Below, piece by piece: positions 1 to 12,225 of a DNA stretch of 64,000 nucleotides. The position numbers and the translations under genes are program-made. Source of the stretch: Gracilariopsis chorda (lineage: Eukaryota; Rhodophyta; Florideophyceae; Gracilariales; Gracilariaceae); NCBI GenBank assembly GCA_003194525.1, contig NBIV01000058.1, forward strand, positions 186,001 to 250,000. The letters are read 5' to 3'. The stretch's first letter is position 1. Each line of letters starts with the position of its first letter. A model generated the notes under the pieces. That model worked only from the letters and a program-made list of their open reading frames with translations, did not search any database and was not told the origin of the DNA.

Positions 1-398
1 GCAGTCAGCTACTTTAATCTTCCTATTTGTCGGGAGTGGTTCCAGCGATAAGTCGTGTGTGAGGTTTGCAGACAGCATAATCGATATTGCTTCTGAGTCC
101 AGCAAAGCTTTTAATTCAGTTCCATACACCTTTACCGGGACTACTTTTAGCCGTCAGGTCTCGTTTGTGGCTTCAGCGTAGTTGACGCGCCCAGTGGACG
201 GGCTTCCCAATAATATGCGACGTAGATACTTCTTAGCGTCGTCACCATTACCACGAACAAGCTGGCTAAAGGTCATTCCAGAGGCGGTATTTGCAAGTTC
301 AAGAACATTGTTCGTCCCTGCATGTTTCTCTAGCTTTGATTTGCTGGAAGACTTTTAGATGGCATCTTTTGTTTCTTAGGGGGCCTTTTTGGACTTAC
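1..398 (-). mobile_element. E0, Ty3/gypsy-like fossil, protease end (partial)
   Basis: Read on the minus strand, this stretch gives a retropepsin-like segment (a VKVYGTELKALLDSEA-type core, hydrophobic-hydrophobic-D-S/T-x-A) downstream of a short linker. It runs off the left window edge. Its gag half lies at 10439-11361 on the same strand, so E0 was split by the later insertion of E1. It is broken and older than E1. The family is inferred only from the protease-like core and the gag zinc knuckle, and no RT is visible inside the window. Confidence 0.55.
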
Positions 399-467
399 TG
401 AAGTGCAACGCCCTCAGGGAGGGATTCTTGGTACTTGATCGTTTTCCCGTTTTAGGGGGGGGGGATA

Positions 468-1293
468 TGAAGTGCAACGCCCTCAGGGAGGGATTCTTGG
501 TACTTGATCGTTTTCCCAATATTATCGGTTGTGTAGTGTGTATATGAACTACGCCCCACAATGGTGGGTATGGACACGTGGGACACGGTTTTGGGCCAAT
601 TGGCGGTTGGCCACAGTAGTGGATGTTGCCACGAAATGTGGAGTATTTTAGTTGAGTTTATTTATTATTTTCACACCCATTTCTGTGAAGCTATTACTTA
701 GTGCCATGGCGCACTGCCGTCGCACCAGTAAACCTTCCCCAACAAAGGACCCCAACCTGGGTAATTGGCTCTAGTTGTTACCGCTTGCGCGCGTGCTCTA
801 CTCCTCCTTGGAGGGAAACACCGTGAACCAAGGGACATCTAACCCCCTTGCACATCTAAAGGGACCCATCACTGGGAGTATAATTGTTCCAATCACATTG
901 GTGTTTCGCCCTGTATAGGGAGTCCTGTCCACCAGCATTGCCGTATTCGTCCGTTGCTCTCGCGACTCACGTCGTCCTCCCTTCCTCCTCTTCGCCCTTT
1001 CTTTTCCCCTTTTCAGGGTAGTACATCCCGCTACCCGCGGCCCTCCTGTGTGCACCCGCTCACACTCCCCCACTTACGTGGAAACATACCTCTACTGAGG
1101 ATCACACCCCGCTCATGCGGATACCGATTCTTCGCCTTCACCTTCCTGCGCGAGTCGCGACAGGTGTCCCTGGTCTTACAAACCGGCTTCGCCGTGCCAC
1201 CTCTGGAAGGGCTCTACCCAAATGGGTTCACCTCGTGAGAGGAAGATCCCGAACGTCTTTCGGTGCTTTTCCCCTTTGGGGCATTGCACGACA
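468..1293 (+). repeat. E1 left LTR
   Basis: It begins TG and ends CA, and matches 9544-10371 and the reverse complement of 62609-63416. It ends with the shared ggggcattgcac block. The outer end carries an extra 69-bp direct repeat (399-467) made of the LTR start plus a copy of the polypurine tract, so the element boundary is at 399. Confidence 0.9.
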
Positions 1294-1296
1294 AAG

Positions 1297-1312
1297 TGGT
1301 CTCCCGACTTAG
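1297..1312 (+). other. E1 primer-binding site
   Basis: The bases tggtctcccgacttag start 3 bp after the left LTR. A TGG start is expected for pairing with a tRNA 3' CCA end. The tRNA species was not identified. Confidence 0.6.
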
Positions 1313-1399
1313 AATTGGTTTTTTGTTGTCCCTCTTACGAGGTTTGTTTTCATTCCCCGGAAGTTCCGTGATCGTTTCTCGTCTTAACGGTATTTTCTC

Positions 1400-3573
1400 A
1401 TGTCGAGAAATCCCTCCGATGCGGAGCCAGTGGTGACGCTTAGTCGCTCCCACGACAACGCGGACACTTCCAAAGTTCGGTTCGTACCCCGTATCCCTAT
1501 ACGGACAGTCCCAGCCGTGCTGGCGCCGCTTCATCGCGGAATGATACCCCCGACCGGGAACCCCGGAACCTCCTTTTGCTCTCGTTATCACCCCCGCAGG
1601 GGAATGCAGCATCGACTCCGGCTGTTGCCGCAGTGCCCCAGGCACCCCGGCCTGCTCCCGCTGTCGTGGCTTCAAGCCCCCGTGGAACGGGCGATAACAC
1701 CCCCCAGGGGACTTCCCTGGAATCCCAGGTCCGCGCTCTGTGGACCGCCCATGACACCCTTGTAGGGGAACTAAAATCCCTCCAAGAGGTGGTCTTGGCA
1801 ACCCCTGTAAAGGAGGTTGCCGAGGAACTCCGTATTTTACGGTCTGACGTCAACTCCGTGTTGGAGAGTTTGGGACAACCCGCCACCTTCATCGAAGGAG
1901 TTGAAGCCCGATTTGATCGGATTGGTGCCCGCCTGGAGACGCTGGAGCAGTTCGTCCTCATGGACAAACCATCCCCGGATGATCCAGTTAACGAGGTATC
2001 GCACAACGACCAGCTTGCTGGGAAGAAGAAACGCCGTCATCGACGGAAAAACCACCGAACATATTCGGACTCCGATTCTTCGACATCGTCGGACTCATCC
2101 CGAAACCATTCGGTTAGCTCGAGCTCCTCGGACTCCGACTCGGAGGACGAGAAGCGAGGCTACTCCTCCCGCTCGAAGCGGTCATCGGCCACTGAAGGTG
2201 TGGTCCGAACCCGCCAGAAGGGGAGAAGACACCCCGGTCTCCGGGAATTGAAACCGACAAACCCGGATTACCAGAAGCTTTTATCATACCGGTACTACCG
2301 TCTCGAAGATTCGTCACTTGGACGTACGCCCAGTGGTACGGGAAAGGTGCGAGAATGCATTAAGCGAATGCAGCTCTCGCTCCGCAACCAGTATTTTACT
2401 GGAGAGGACCCAGTCCTAGTACTGGATTTCTTACCCCGCTTCGTAGCGGAGGGCGATATCCTCGGTATGAATTAGGGACAAGCCTATTTGGCTTTACCGT
2501 ATTTCTTGCGGGGAGTGGCGGAGGACCAATACAACTCTGTCAGAGGATCTTCTCGTGCCTCCGAGGGAGGGTTTACTTGCTGGCCGGAAGCAGTGCAGTA
2601 TCTACTGCGTTCTTACGCCACAAACACTGCTATTCAGCAGGCTATCCTCGCTTTGCGAGATACACGCCAGCGTGCTGGAGAGACCGAGACCGATTACTAG
2701 GTGCGCCTTAACAAGGCTTTCCACAGATGTGGTAACGTATACCCCGCTGGGGAGCGCAGTGCCATGTTCATCGATGGTCTTGACCCGGCAATCCGTAGTT
2801 TAGTTACCCGTTATCGGGAGGACAAGCGGGGGATTACCTATCTCGAGCTGGTCCAACACGCTCGAGCGGAAGGGGATGCACTTCGTGCAAGAACTCCGAA
2901 CAATCGGTTTAAATCCGCCAAGGCGTTGTTGCTAGAAAGCAAAGCTTCCTCACTCCAACTGACCATGGATGGGAACCCTGGAAAGGGATTTGATACCGTG
3001 CATTTAGTGCAGGGGGATGGTGTGTCGATACCCACCAGTGATTTGCCGTCAACGACGGAGATGACCCGTGATACGGGAACGGAAGACCCCGTTTTGTACG
3101 GTGGTAACAGTCGGGTTCAACCCCAACGACTCCCGTTTTCAAACGGTCAATCCCGTTATCAACGGCCTGGATGGACTGACACCCGCCCTGCGGTTCGCTT
3201 TTCCGATACTCGGAATAATAACCCGCGTGTCGCGGTGCTGGCTCTCATTTTCCACCTGTGTTATGCCCATGGCCATACCTCTCCTCAGTGTATTTGTTCA
3301 CTGAAGGATATGGCCAAGGTGGTGGCAAATTATGAGGCCCTCACTCCAGAGGAGAAACGTTCCGTCCCGACGGCTTCCTACCTCCGTGCTAAAACGGACT
3401 TTTCTCCTGCCCTACCACAGACCCCGCGTGCGCGGCAAGCTTCATATACCCCGATTCGGGAGATTACGCAACCATCCGTTGCAACCCCCAATTATGCGGA
3501 TAGAAACCCCCGTCAACGGGATGAAGCACTCGTTGTCGAGGAACCCAACCCACCGCCAAAGGCGGAAAACTAA
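1400..3573 (+). pseudogene. E1 gag region (broken)
   Basis: This is the structural-protein region. In order it has a Pro/Ala-rich N-terminus, a Ser/Asp/Arg-rich tract (about 2050-2200), a conserved core around YRYYRL (2260-2480) that recurs in E2 at 24465, a second helical core (2700-2930), and a knuckle-like Cys/His cluster near 3260-3300. The likely start is the ATG at 1400, about 90 bp after the primer-binding site. The region is interrupted in more than one place. Confidence 0.75.
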
Positions 3574-3620
3574 CTGAGGGAGTCTCCCCTTTGGGAGAGG
3601 TGTCCTAAGACAAGAGGCTG

Positions 3621-6600
3621 TTGGCGCCCGAGGCGTCCTCGCCTCGCTCCCTGGTGAAAGTCCTCTCGAGGAAAGACACCGCTGACGCGGACTCTGCGCA
3701 CCTCGGTGTGTTGCGTCGCCCGTGGATACGGAGTAAAAATCCCCGGATTCCCGGTAGAGTCTTGGTCTTTGCCAAGCGCAACTATAAGGTCTATGCGGAC
3801 CTTGGCCTTGATCCCCAGTTTATGGTGAGGTTTCTCACCGTCCTGTATACAGGTGCAGGCCCCAAATTTGTTGTGGAATCATTGTTACCCCCGCTTGTGG
3901 GGTCTCGTATCCGCTCTGACGCGGTCCTCGATATTTCGGATGCGAACAACAATCCGTTACAAACGGTGGGCACAGTGGACCTCGTCGTGAGACTTGGTAC
4001 CTCTGTGGTGAAGTTGGACTTCATCGCTTGCCATTCATTGGCAACACCAGTCATACTGGGATGTGATTACTGCGACAGATTTGTCGACGCAATCAGGCCC
4101 TGCCTCAGGCGTGTAGAACTTGACGACGGATCGTCGGTTCCGATTGTTCGCCGCCCACTCAGGCGGTCCTCTGGAAAACAAGTTCCGCTCCCTGCTGCGC
4201 AGGAACCACCGCCCGCCTCCCGCGAGTCCACCAAGCTCCGCGTCGCTGCCTCGGTTTCTATACCGGCGGAGTCCCAACTCTGGGTGCAGGTAAATTCCCG
4301 TCAACACGGTCTTCGGGTTATACAACCCCTTGCCTCGTTGTACGAGAAATCCCAGCTGGCGCTGGCTAATGGAATTGTCTCCATTTCCCCGGATGTCCCT
4401 TTCCGGATATTGGTTGCCAACCTTGGCAAAAACCCCCAGTATCTGGTCAAACACCAAGTAATTGGGAGTGTAACCCCCCATCCTATGGGAATGCTGCCAA
4501 CAAAGATGACAGCCGCCGATGTACTCGGAGTTACCACCTCTTCTGAGGAGTTCGCCCCGCCGTCCGAAGACGTCAAGTCTAAGGAGGGGGAGGAAACCGC
4601 TACTTCAGCGTTGAACATACCGAGTAGCTCGGAATTGCGAACCACACCTGTTCCACAGGACAATGCTCCATCGAGCAACGACCGGATTGATCCGGAAAAG
4701 GCACTTGAAGCGCTGGACTTCAGCCACGTGCCAGAGTCGCACCGCGACAAACTACGTACAATGTTACGGGAACTCACCACAATGTGGGATGGCTCGCTTG
4801 GCGAGATTAATGCAACGGAACACCGGATCGATTTATTCCCCGGTGCGCAACCGGTTGCACAACCCCCTTACAGGGCAGGTCCGAAAGCTCGGGAAGAGGA
4901 GCAGTCCCAAGTGGACAAGATGCTCCGCGCAGGTGTGGTTGAACCCGCTCAATCACCCTGGGCATCCCCAGTTGTACTGGCTTTAAAGGCCGACAGAACC
5001 TGGAGGTTCTGTGCCGACTACCGCCGGCTCAATGCCGTGACTGTTAGGGACACGTACCCTATCCCTCTTATGGACGAGTGTATTGACTCCCTTGGAGACG
5101 CCACCGTGTCCACGGCCCTAGATGCCAATTGGGGATATTGGCAAGTGCCTTTCAGACAGGAGGATCGCGACAAAACCGCATTCACCTGCCACGCAGGAAC
5201 GTACCGCTTCAAGCGGATGCCATTTGGGTTAACCAACGCCCCGACCACCTTTCAGCGTGGAGTAGATATTCTACTCCACCGCTTTAAGTGGCGGAGTTGT
5301 CTGGTCTACCTTTATGATTTTATCATCTTCTCCAACTCATTGGACTACCATCTCACTCACGTCCAAGACGTGCTGACCGTACTCCACGATGCAGGAATTA
5401 CCCTCAAGTTGAGGAAATGCGAGTTTTTCACACATACTGTGAAGTATCTGGGTCACATTATCCGTCCTGGACGGTTAGCGATCGAGAAAGCTCGAGTCAA
5501 ATCCCTCTTCGAGGCGAAAGAGCCCCGTACTCAAACGGAACTGCGCTCCTTATTGGGGCTGGTCAACGTCTATCGACGGTTTATCCCGAACTTTTCGGAT
5601 ACCGCGGCGCCCCTGAACGCGTTGTTGCGAAAGGGGAACCTCCCAAAACTGGGAACATTTACGCCCGAGCAATCGGAAGCTTTTAACTCCTTGAAGGAGG
5701 CTGTCACATCAGCACCAATCCTACATCTCCCAAAACTTGGGTTGCCAGACTCCGTAGATACTGACTCGAGTGACTACCAAGTCGGGTGTGCTCTTTTTCA
5801 AACCACTCCCGAGGGGGAACGACACCCAATCGGTTATTGGTCACGCTCGCTCAATGTTCATGAGCGGAACTACTCCGTATCGGAGAAAAAGTGCCTCGCC
5901 GTCGTATGGGCGATTACCACTCTGCGCCCCTGCCTTATTGGAGTTCACTTCACCGTGTACACGGATCATTCCTCATTGAGGTGGTTAATGAATATCTCCG
6001 ACCCGTCGGGACGCCTCAGGCGCTGGAGACTCCGCCTCGCGGAATATGACTTTCAAGTCATTTATAAAAAAAGCGCGCAGAACACCCAAGCCGACGCCCT
6101 GTTGCGTTTACCCACAAGTGGGGAAGCACTCCCAACGGAGGATGACGAAGTCCCATGTTTCATGGCTATAGACCCGGATGATCCGGAATGTGCCGTCGAG
6201 GTTTGGCTAGAAAACTGGGACGAGGATGCTGACTTTGACGACCTACTCGCATCGCAAGATGAATCTGAGAACCAGTTACCGGGAAATTTTGTACCGGTTT
6301 CACCGGAAGAGATGATCCGAGAACAGTTCGGTGACCCCTTCTGCACGAGTATTCGTGCCCGTCTTAACGGTGGTGAAGATCTCCCTTTCGGGGTGGACGA
6401 CAAGGGCTACCTCGTCCGGAAGGTTGAAGCCCGCCCACAGATTGTGGTACCTCATTCCCTGCAGTCGCGGGTGTTACATCTATCACACTATGCCCCCATT
6501 GGAGGTCACCCAGGTGGGAGGAAACTCTACCTAACCCTGCGAAGGGATTTCTATTGGCCCACAATGGCGGTGGATTGCTACGCAACCGTGTGGTTTTGTA

Positions 6601-7500
6601 GCGAATGCGCGAAGAATCGCGTCAAACTCCGCAAAAATGCGAAGAAGATGAAACTATTCCCCGCAAGGGCGCCACTCTAGTTTATCGCAATTGATCTTCT
6701 CGGACCACTACTCACCACAAAACGTGGAAACAAGTTTCTACTTGTCATCACCGACCGCTTTTCTAAGCTGGTACGGACTGTCCCTCTTCGGAGGATAACC
6801 GCTCTCACGGTGGCCCAGGCTCTGGTGACGCACTGGATTTTTGTCTACGGTCCCCCTGTGGAGGTGCTCTCTGACAACGGGAAGCAGTTCGTGAGCAAGT
6901 TCTTCCAGGATGTTTGTGGCATCCTGGATGTCAAGAACTTGTTCACGACTACCTACCACCCCCCAGTGTAATGGGCAAGTTGAACGGTTTAACCGGACGT
7001 TACTCGCGGCGTTACGTTCCTACGTCGCAGACCACCCAACGAACTGGGACATGTACGCTGATGCGGTAACCTACGCGTACAATACGCAGGTAAACCGGAC
7101 TACCGGAGTTTCGGCATTCGAGTTGGTTCTATCTAGAACACCCCCGCCTGTGGCGCTGGAGCCCTGAGCTACCTTGGACGATTTCCCATCAGTGGGTATC
7201 TACCGGCAGCAATGGAAGCAATGGCTTTCCAAGCTGGTCCCCGCTACGCGGAAGTCTATGGCACGGGCCCAAGCTGCTTACAAGCGGGATTTTGGTGCTC
7301 GCTTGCGAGGGAAACCGTCCCCGATTCGGGCGAATAACTACGTCTTCATCAGGAAGGAGTACTACAACCCGGAACGGGAGAAGCGCCATAAACTCTCGCC
7401 TGTGGCAGATGGACCACTCAAGGTCATCTCTGTAAACACCGACACTGTCGTGGTAGAGATGGGCGACACGCACGAACGGATTTCCCGTGATCATGTTGTC
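3621..7500 (+). pseudogene. E1 pol region: protease, RT, RNase H, integrase (broken)
   Basis: The order is protease (about 3770-4150), reverse transcriptase (about 4840-5480, with WRFCADYRRLNAVTV, the MPFGLTNAP box and a catalytic-box region), RNase H (about 5740-6100), the integrase HHCC finger (about 6470-6620) and the integrase core (about 6680-7180, with PHCNGQVERFNR-like sequence). The order RT-RNase H-integrase identifies Ty3/gypsy. The region is broken, with a few interruptions. Confidence 0.9.
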
Positions 7501-9007
7501 CTTGCCCCTCCTCCCTCGTCAGAGATAGTCCTGCATCCAGGCAACCCCGTTTCTACGGGCTCTGCAACACCGGAATCATCCGGGAGTACTAGGCCTACGG
7601 CACTACCACACCCCAGCCGGGGACTCTCAGACCTACCGACCCTGTCGGACTCACTGGCTCAGCCGGGTAATTCGGGCCTCTCAGCGCCCGCCCCTACCAC
7701 GCCCGCCCCCGTGGCGCGAATTTATACCTGCCAGGCGGGGAATGTTATCCCTTATCCAGCCGCTTCGTTTAAGGAGAGGGAGGAGAACACTCGTTTTCAA
7801 GGAACGCTATCGCCATCGCAACGGGAAACACACCGTAACATATGGAACATTGAACTTGGAGCACGGAGTATGTCAAGCGACACTAATTCCCCGTTCTCGG
7901 GCAGTGCTGCGCAACAAGAGCCAGACGCGCATGCCCCGCAAAAGCGGCAATTATACCGTGCTACATGGGAGGTTGAAGCGCAACTACCGCACACCCCTGT
8001 CAGGGAAAAAGGCAGCCAAGCCGCAGTCGAAGCTTCAGGCCCTGGCGCGCAAGCGCTGGAAACGCCTCCCGTCGTCGACGGAATGGAAGCCCCCGCTCCG
8101 GGGAATAATTTGCGCCAACCCCTGCAACGCTGCGGTGAAGAACCGAGGAACTCGGGAAAAAACGCGCGCCATCGCACGCTCGAAACCGGTCGTACCAGGC
8201 GCTGCCCCTCCTCACAGAGACGGTGCACCGCGCTTAGCGGCAAGGCCCCTGAAAAGGGTGTCATCGGCACCTGCCCGGCACCCCCCAAAGGGGAATTTTG
8301 ACCAAAATACCGGTGTAGCGGGGTTAGCCACAGGCAACCTGTCAGTAACCGGGGACACCACGGCGTCGCCGAAATGTATGGTGCAGAGCGCTCGTGCACC
8401 TGGCAGGGAGGCGGAACGCTTACCAATCACCCTGTCGCACGGGACCCCGAAGGGGATGTCACAAACGCCGTTCCCGCATACGCGGCAAAGACCCCGCAAG
8501 CTCGCGGTTCTCGAAGAAGACCGCACTCGCGGAGTTCAAGTGCTCCGCCGACTGGCGGTTCGCCCGGCCTACCGTGATGACGGGAACAACGACGCCCCTC
8601 TGGGGAAGAACGTGGCGGTAAAAAGCGTGACGCCAAACACCCTCTTGAGGGATATCCTCCCGCACGAGCAGCGGCCGCCACCACAGCGCACGGCAACGCC
8701 GGATTTATCGCCGAACACCCTGCTAAGGGACATTATATTGCACCGCGGGCAACCCTCACAAGGGAATACAACCACCACCCGGCACGGCCGGCAGGTCTAC
8801 GAACGAGAGTTCGTAGTAGACCGACTTGTCGGACACACCTGGGACCAGGATGGAATTCTACAATACCGCGTCCGCTGGTACGGATATGACCCCAGTGGGG
8901 ATACGTGGGGGCCAGTTGAACACCTCCCACGATCGCAGGTCGTGCGATACCACCGTCAAACGGTAACTGCAGCCCCAGCCACGCTGGTTAATGCCCAAGT
9001 CGGGTAA
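7500..9007 (+). pseudogene. E1 Pro/Ser-rich linker and C-terminal chromodomain
   Basis: After the integrase comes a roughly 400-codon low-complexity Pro/Ser/Arg linker, followed by a chromodomain at about 8790-8960 (FVVDRLVGHTW, then YRVRWYGYDPSGDTWGPVEHL). Chromodomains at the integrase C-terminus direct chromoviruses to chromatin. The linker is unusually long for that family and is open in two overlapping frames for several hundred bases. Confidence 0.8.
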
Positions 9008-9190
9008 CGTTGCCGCGCGAGCGGAGGGAAATAAGAAAGGATGGCAAGGGAAAGTACGTCCAAGACGGGGAATCCTAATTGGAAATCACCGTCTGAGACG
9101 GGAAAGTTTACCTAGTGGAGCAGCAAGCTCCATACTACACTACACTAACTGGCATAGCCAGGGAAGGAACACCAGGGTGTTTTAGGTTGG

Positions 9191-9487
9191 CTAGTTGAAT
9201 GCCGGAGCGGTTCCGGAGGATCCCACCGAAGGTGGTAGTGCGAAGGGATGGTCGGCTGCAGCAGCCATATTCCCCGGTTGTACCGGATGTCGATCGCCCT
9301 GAGGCAGGGGAACTGACCGGAAACCGGTGGTGTATCGCCCGAGAGGCCTCGAATGTTGGCTGTGGTTGTTGTTGTTCATTTCTCCCTTTTCGAGGGTGGC
9401 TGTTGTTGTTGTTTGTGCGCTCGGTGACTCTGGTGCAGCGTGGTTTACCGGAGAACCGGAGACAGAGCACGCGATTTTGTCACCCAT
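9191..9487 (-). CDS. Antisense frame at the E1 3' end
   Basis: A 98-codon minus-strand frame that starts 44 bp inside the polypurine tract and reads away from the 3' LTR into the element. It begins MGDKIACSVSGSPVN. The same start and most of the same residues recur at 63475-64000 in E3, where the frame stays open for 175 codons to the window edge. The product is rich in Thr, Asn, Ser and Pro and was not recognised. Conservation of the frame in both copies makes coding plausible but does not prove it. Confidence 0.45.
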   Translation of the reverse strand: MGDKIACSVSGSPVNHAAPESPSAQTTTTATLEKGEMNNNNHSQHSRPLGRYTTGFRSVPLPQGDRHPVQPGNMAAAADHPFALPPSVGSSGTAPAFN

Positions 9488-9530
9488 TTTCGACTGAAAA
9501 TCCTCCGCGTCCGCGGTCGTTTTCCTGTCT

Positions 9531-9543
9531 TAGGGGGGGGATA
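9531..9543 (+). other. E1 polypurine tract
   Basis: A tag(8)-type purine run directly before the right LTR, with the same run in E3 at 63417-63430 (complement) and a copy before the left LTR at about 451-467. It is the plus-strand priming site of LTR elements. Confidence 0.7.
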
Positions 9544-10371
9544 TGGAGTGCAACGCCCTCAGGGAGGGATTCTTGGTACTTGATCGTTTTCCCGATATTA
9601 CCGGTTGTGTAGTGTGTATATGAACTACGCCCCACAATGGTGGGTATGGACACGTGGGACACGGTTTCGGGTCAATTGGCGGTTGGCCACAGCAGTGGAT
9701 GTTGCCACGAAATGTGGGGTATTTTAGTTAATATTATTTATTATTTTCAAACCCATTTCTGGGAAGCTAGTACTTAGTGCGACGGCGCACTGCCGTCGAA
9801 CCAGTAAACCATCCCCAAAAAGGTACCCCAACCTGGGGAATTGGCTATAGTTGTTACGGCTTGCGCGCGTGCTCTACACCTCCTTGGAGGGAAACGCCGT
9901 GAGCCACGGGACATCTAACCCCCTTGCACATCTAAAGAGGCCCATCCCTGGGAGTATAATATGTTCCAATCACATTGGCGTTTCGCCCTGTATAGGGAGT
10001 CCTGTCCACCGGCATTGCCGTATTCGTCCGTCGCTCTCGCGACTCACTTCGTCCTCCCTTCCTCCTCTTTGCCGTTTCTTTTCCCCTTTTCAGGGTAGTA
10101 CATCCCGCTACCCGCGGCCCTCCTGTGTGCACCCGCTCACACTCCCCCACTTACGTGGAAACATACCTCTACTGAGGATCACACCCCGCTCATGCGGATA
10201 CCGATTCTTCGCCTTCACCTTCCTGCGCGAGTCGCGACAGGTGTCCCTGGTCTTACAAACCGGCTTCACCGTGACACCTCTGGGAGGGCTCTACCCAAAG
10301 GGGTTCACCTCATGAGAGGAAGATCCCGAACGTCTTTCGGTGTTTTTTTCCCTTTGGGGCATTGCACCACA
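9544..10371 (+). repeat. E1 right LTR
   Basis: TG...CA ends, co-linear with 468-1293 with scattered differences. Like the left LTR it is full of tiny perfect inverted repeats, for example CCTCTACTGAGG, CCGCTCATGCGG and CCCCTTTGGGG. It is followed at 10372 by tttac, the probable target duplication. Confidence 0.9.
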
Positions 10372-10438
10372 TTTACTGCGTGTTGCTGCAAGCCATGAGG
10401 TTCCTACTCTATTATTATTGATGGGTTAAGAAGAGAGG

Positions 10439-11361
10439 TTAATCGTAGGAATTCTTCCGTTGAGGCTGCTCTGGTACTGGCGCACCGTCAGCTGTTCTCT
10501 TCGTCGTGGTCACGGATTTCTCATTACTTTCGTCTTCGACGACAACGGAGACATTACTTGTTCGTTGGCGGTTCTGCACGTTATCCCCCTGTTCATTCTT
10601 CTTGAGTCGAGTCTCACTTTCGGATTCTACACGGACGTCCTCGAATCCCACCCTGCACTCAACATCGACACCCTTCTTCCAACACGAGGCACTTGCGTGG
10701 CCAACCTTGCCACAACACCCGCATCGGGTACTGCGATGATGGTTGAATTTGCGACGAGTTGAGTAACGTCCTGGTTGCTGACAATATGCGCAGAGTTGAT
10801 CCTCTTCATTCCTTCTATCCATGGCTTGATTCTTCTTGACTAACAAAGTTAATTGTGCCAGCTGGTTTGAGATTTCATCTACTTTGCCTTCGAGAGGAGC
10901 ATGAGAGCTTGGCTTATCCTTCTGTAGAATCTTCTTTGGGGGCGCAAGAACATGTAGGGCACCATGGAAGCTGAGGACCTTTTTCCCAGCCAAAAAGGCC
11001 CTTACAAGATTTTTCAATGCTTGATATTCTGCAGCTCCCGAAAGATAACAAATTGAGCCAGATCTGAGAATTCTATCACAGCCTTCCAAAGCAACCCAAA
11101 CTGGGCCTCGGAGTTGAATTCTGCCTTCTCGAAACATTTTTCTATTCGTTTCAATGATCTCAACAAGTCACCGTAGTCTAACTTGAAGGAGACAGCCTGG
11201 CGAATGTACTCTTCGGGTTCCTCAGTCCCACCAAACCGTTCCAAGAATGTTGTCTTTACCGTATCGTACTTAAATTCATCAGCAGTTAAATCACCATTTG
11301 AAGCAAATTTGTAATAATATAATTCGAATGCCTCACCTTCGAGGTAGCCAAGAAACTCCAA
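10439..11361 (-). pseudogene. E0 gag region with zinc knuckle (broken)
   Basis: The minus-strand frames give an acidic helical gag-like domain (about 11361-11030: MEFLGYLEGEAFELYYYKF, then KTTFLERFGGTEEPEEY). This is followed by a linker and a knuckle region with CAYCQQPGRYS and CGCCGKVGHASASCW at about 10760-10650. It is the other half of the element whose protease is at 1-398. It is broken, and no LTR was assigned. Confidence 0.65.
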
Positions 11362-11399
11362 TGCCCATTCCTCTTTCGACCTTTTCTGGTAGCGACATT

Positions 11400-12225
11400 C
11401 TCATAAAAGAAAAGAAACTTGCGGAAGTCCGAAGAACATCCATCGAAAGAGACGACACTTGTGATTTCCGAGGAGTTTGACCCTGCTCAAGAGTGCTATT
11501 TGAGTGTCATGTTCCACGATTTCATGACATCGGACGACAACAGCCCTTTTTGTACCCTTTCTTGCTGGAGAGTAGCTTGAGAATATATTCGTAGCTCGAC
11601 CGTACCAGCACTGGCGTGCAATTCCAATAGATAGTAAACCGAAAAGGGTTAATAGCAACGTGAGTACTGCGGTGGCAAGCACAAGAAATGCACGGCCTAG
11701 ACTAAGGCAAGGCGGAAATAGAGGATGATAAAAGCGTACCCAGGACAGCGGCCCACTAGCAGCGGTAGAGAAGAACAGTGATGACAACAGATGCGCGACC
11801 AAAAACCCTAGGTCTAGCGCAATAAGGATACAGCTGTTTTCACTGAACACGCATGACCAAAAAAGTAGATCCAGTGCGTGTCTTGGAGCAAACTAGTACG
11901 CCGGCTGATCTCGTAACAGACCAAGCCACCCGAGTCATTCACGTTGTGCAGGATACCAAGCTGCACGGTTATCCAGGGAAAATGGGATAGAGTAGTGTTG
12001 GAGGCAAGGGGGACAGTGTTGCATACTAGGTCTATCCACGAATTCATAATCATTTATTGTGAGACACATCCCTGACATGAAAAACCAGCTTGGCAAAAGG
12101 TATTATACCTCTTAGGGTATTTTGTCGTCTGTATAATATCAGGTAAGGGCGCTAGATAATTCCATGAACACTGTTTCAGCCACCTCATCATTTCCGGGCC
12201 ACACGCAACTTCTATCCTTCGCGAC
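11400..12225. other. No convincing gene; possible E0 5' flank
   Basis: The only long frame (minus, 11401-11850) encodes hydrophobic low-complexity residues and has no recognisable motif. The DNA may be the untranslated or LTR region of E0. It has no second copy in the window to prove that. Confidence 0.3.

Larger units (their letters stand above)
399..10371 (+). mobile_element. E1, Ty3/gypsy chromodomain retrotransposon
   Basis: A near full-length LTR element with two similar LTRs of about 826-828 bp, a primer-binding site, a polypurine tract, gag, a protease-RT-RNase H-integrase pol, and a terminal chromodomain. The flanking bases are cttac at 394-398 and tttac at 10372-10376, a likely 5-bp target duplication with one mismatch (TTAC is shared exactly). 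It sits inside the older minus-strand E0. By eye the LTRs differ at roughly 6% of positions, so it is not recent. It is broken, with several interruptions across gag and pol. E2 and E3 belong to the same family. Confidence 0.9.

Noticed and set aside
1214-2006. Minus-strand frames opposite E1 LTR and gag
   Set aside because: Shadow frames from GC-rich hairpin-laden DNA, not conserved in E3.
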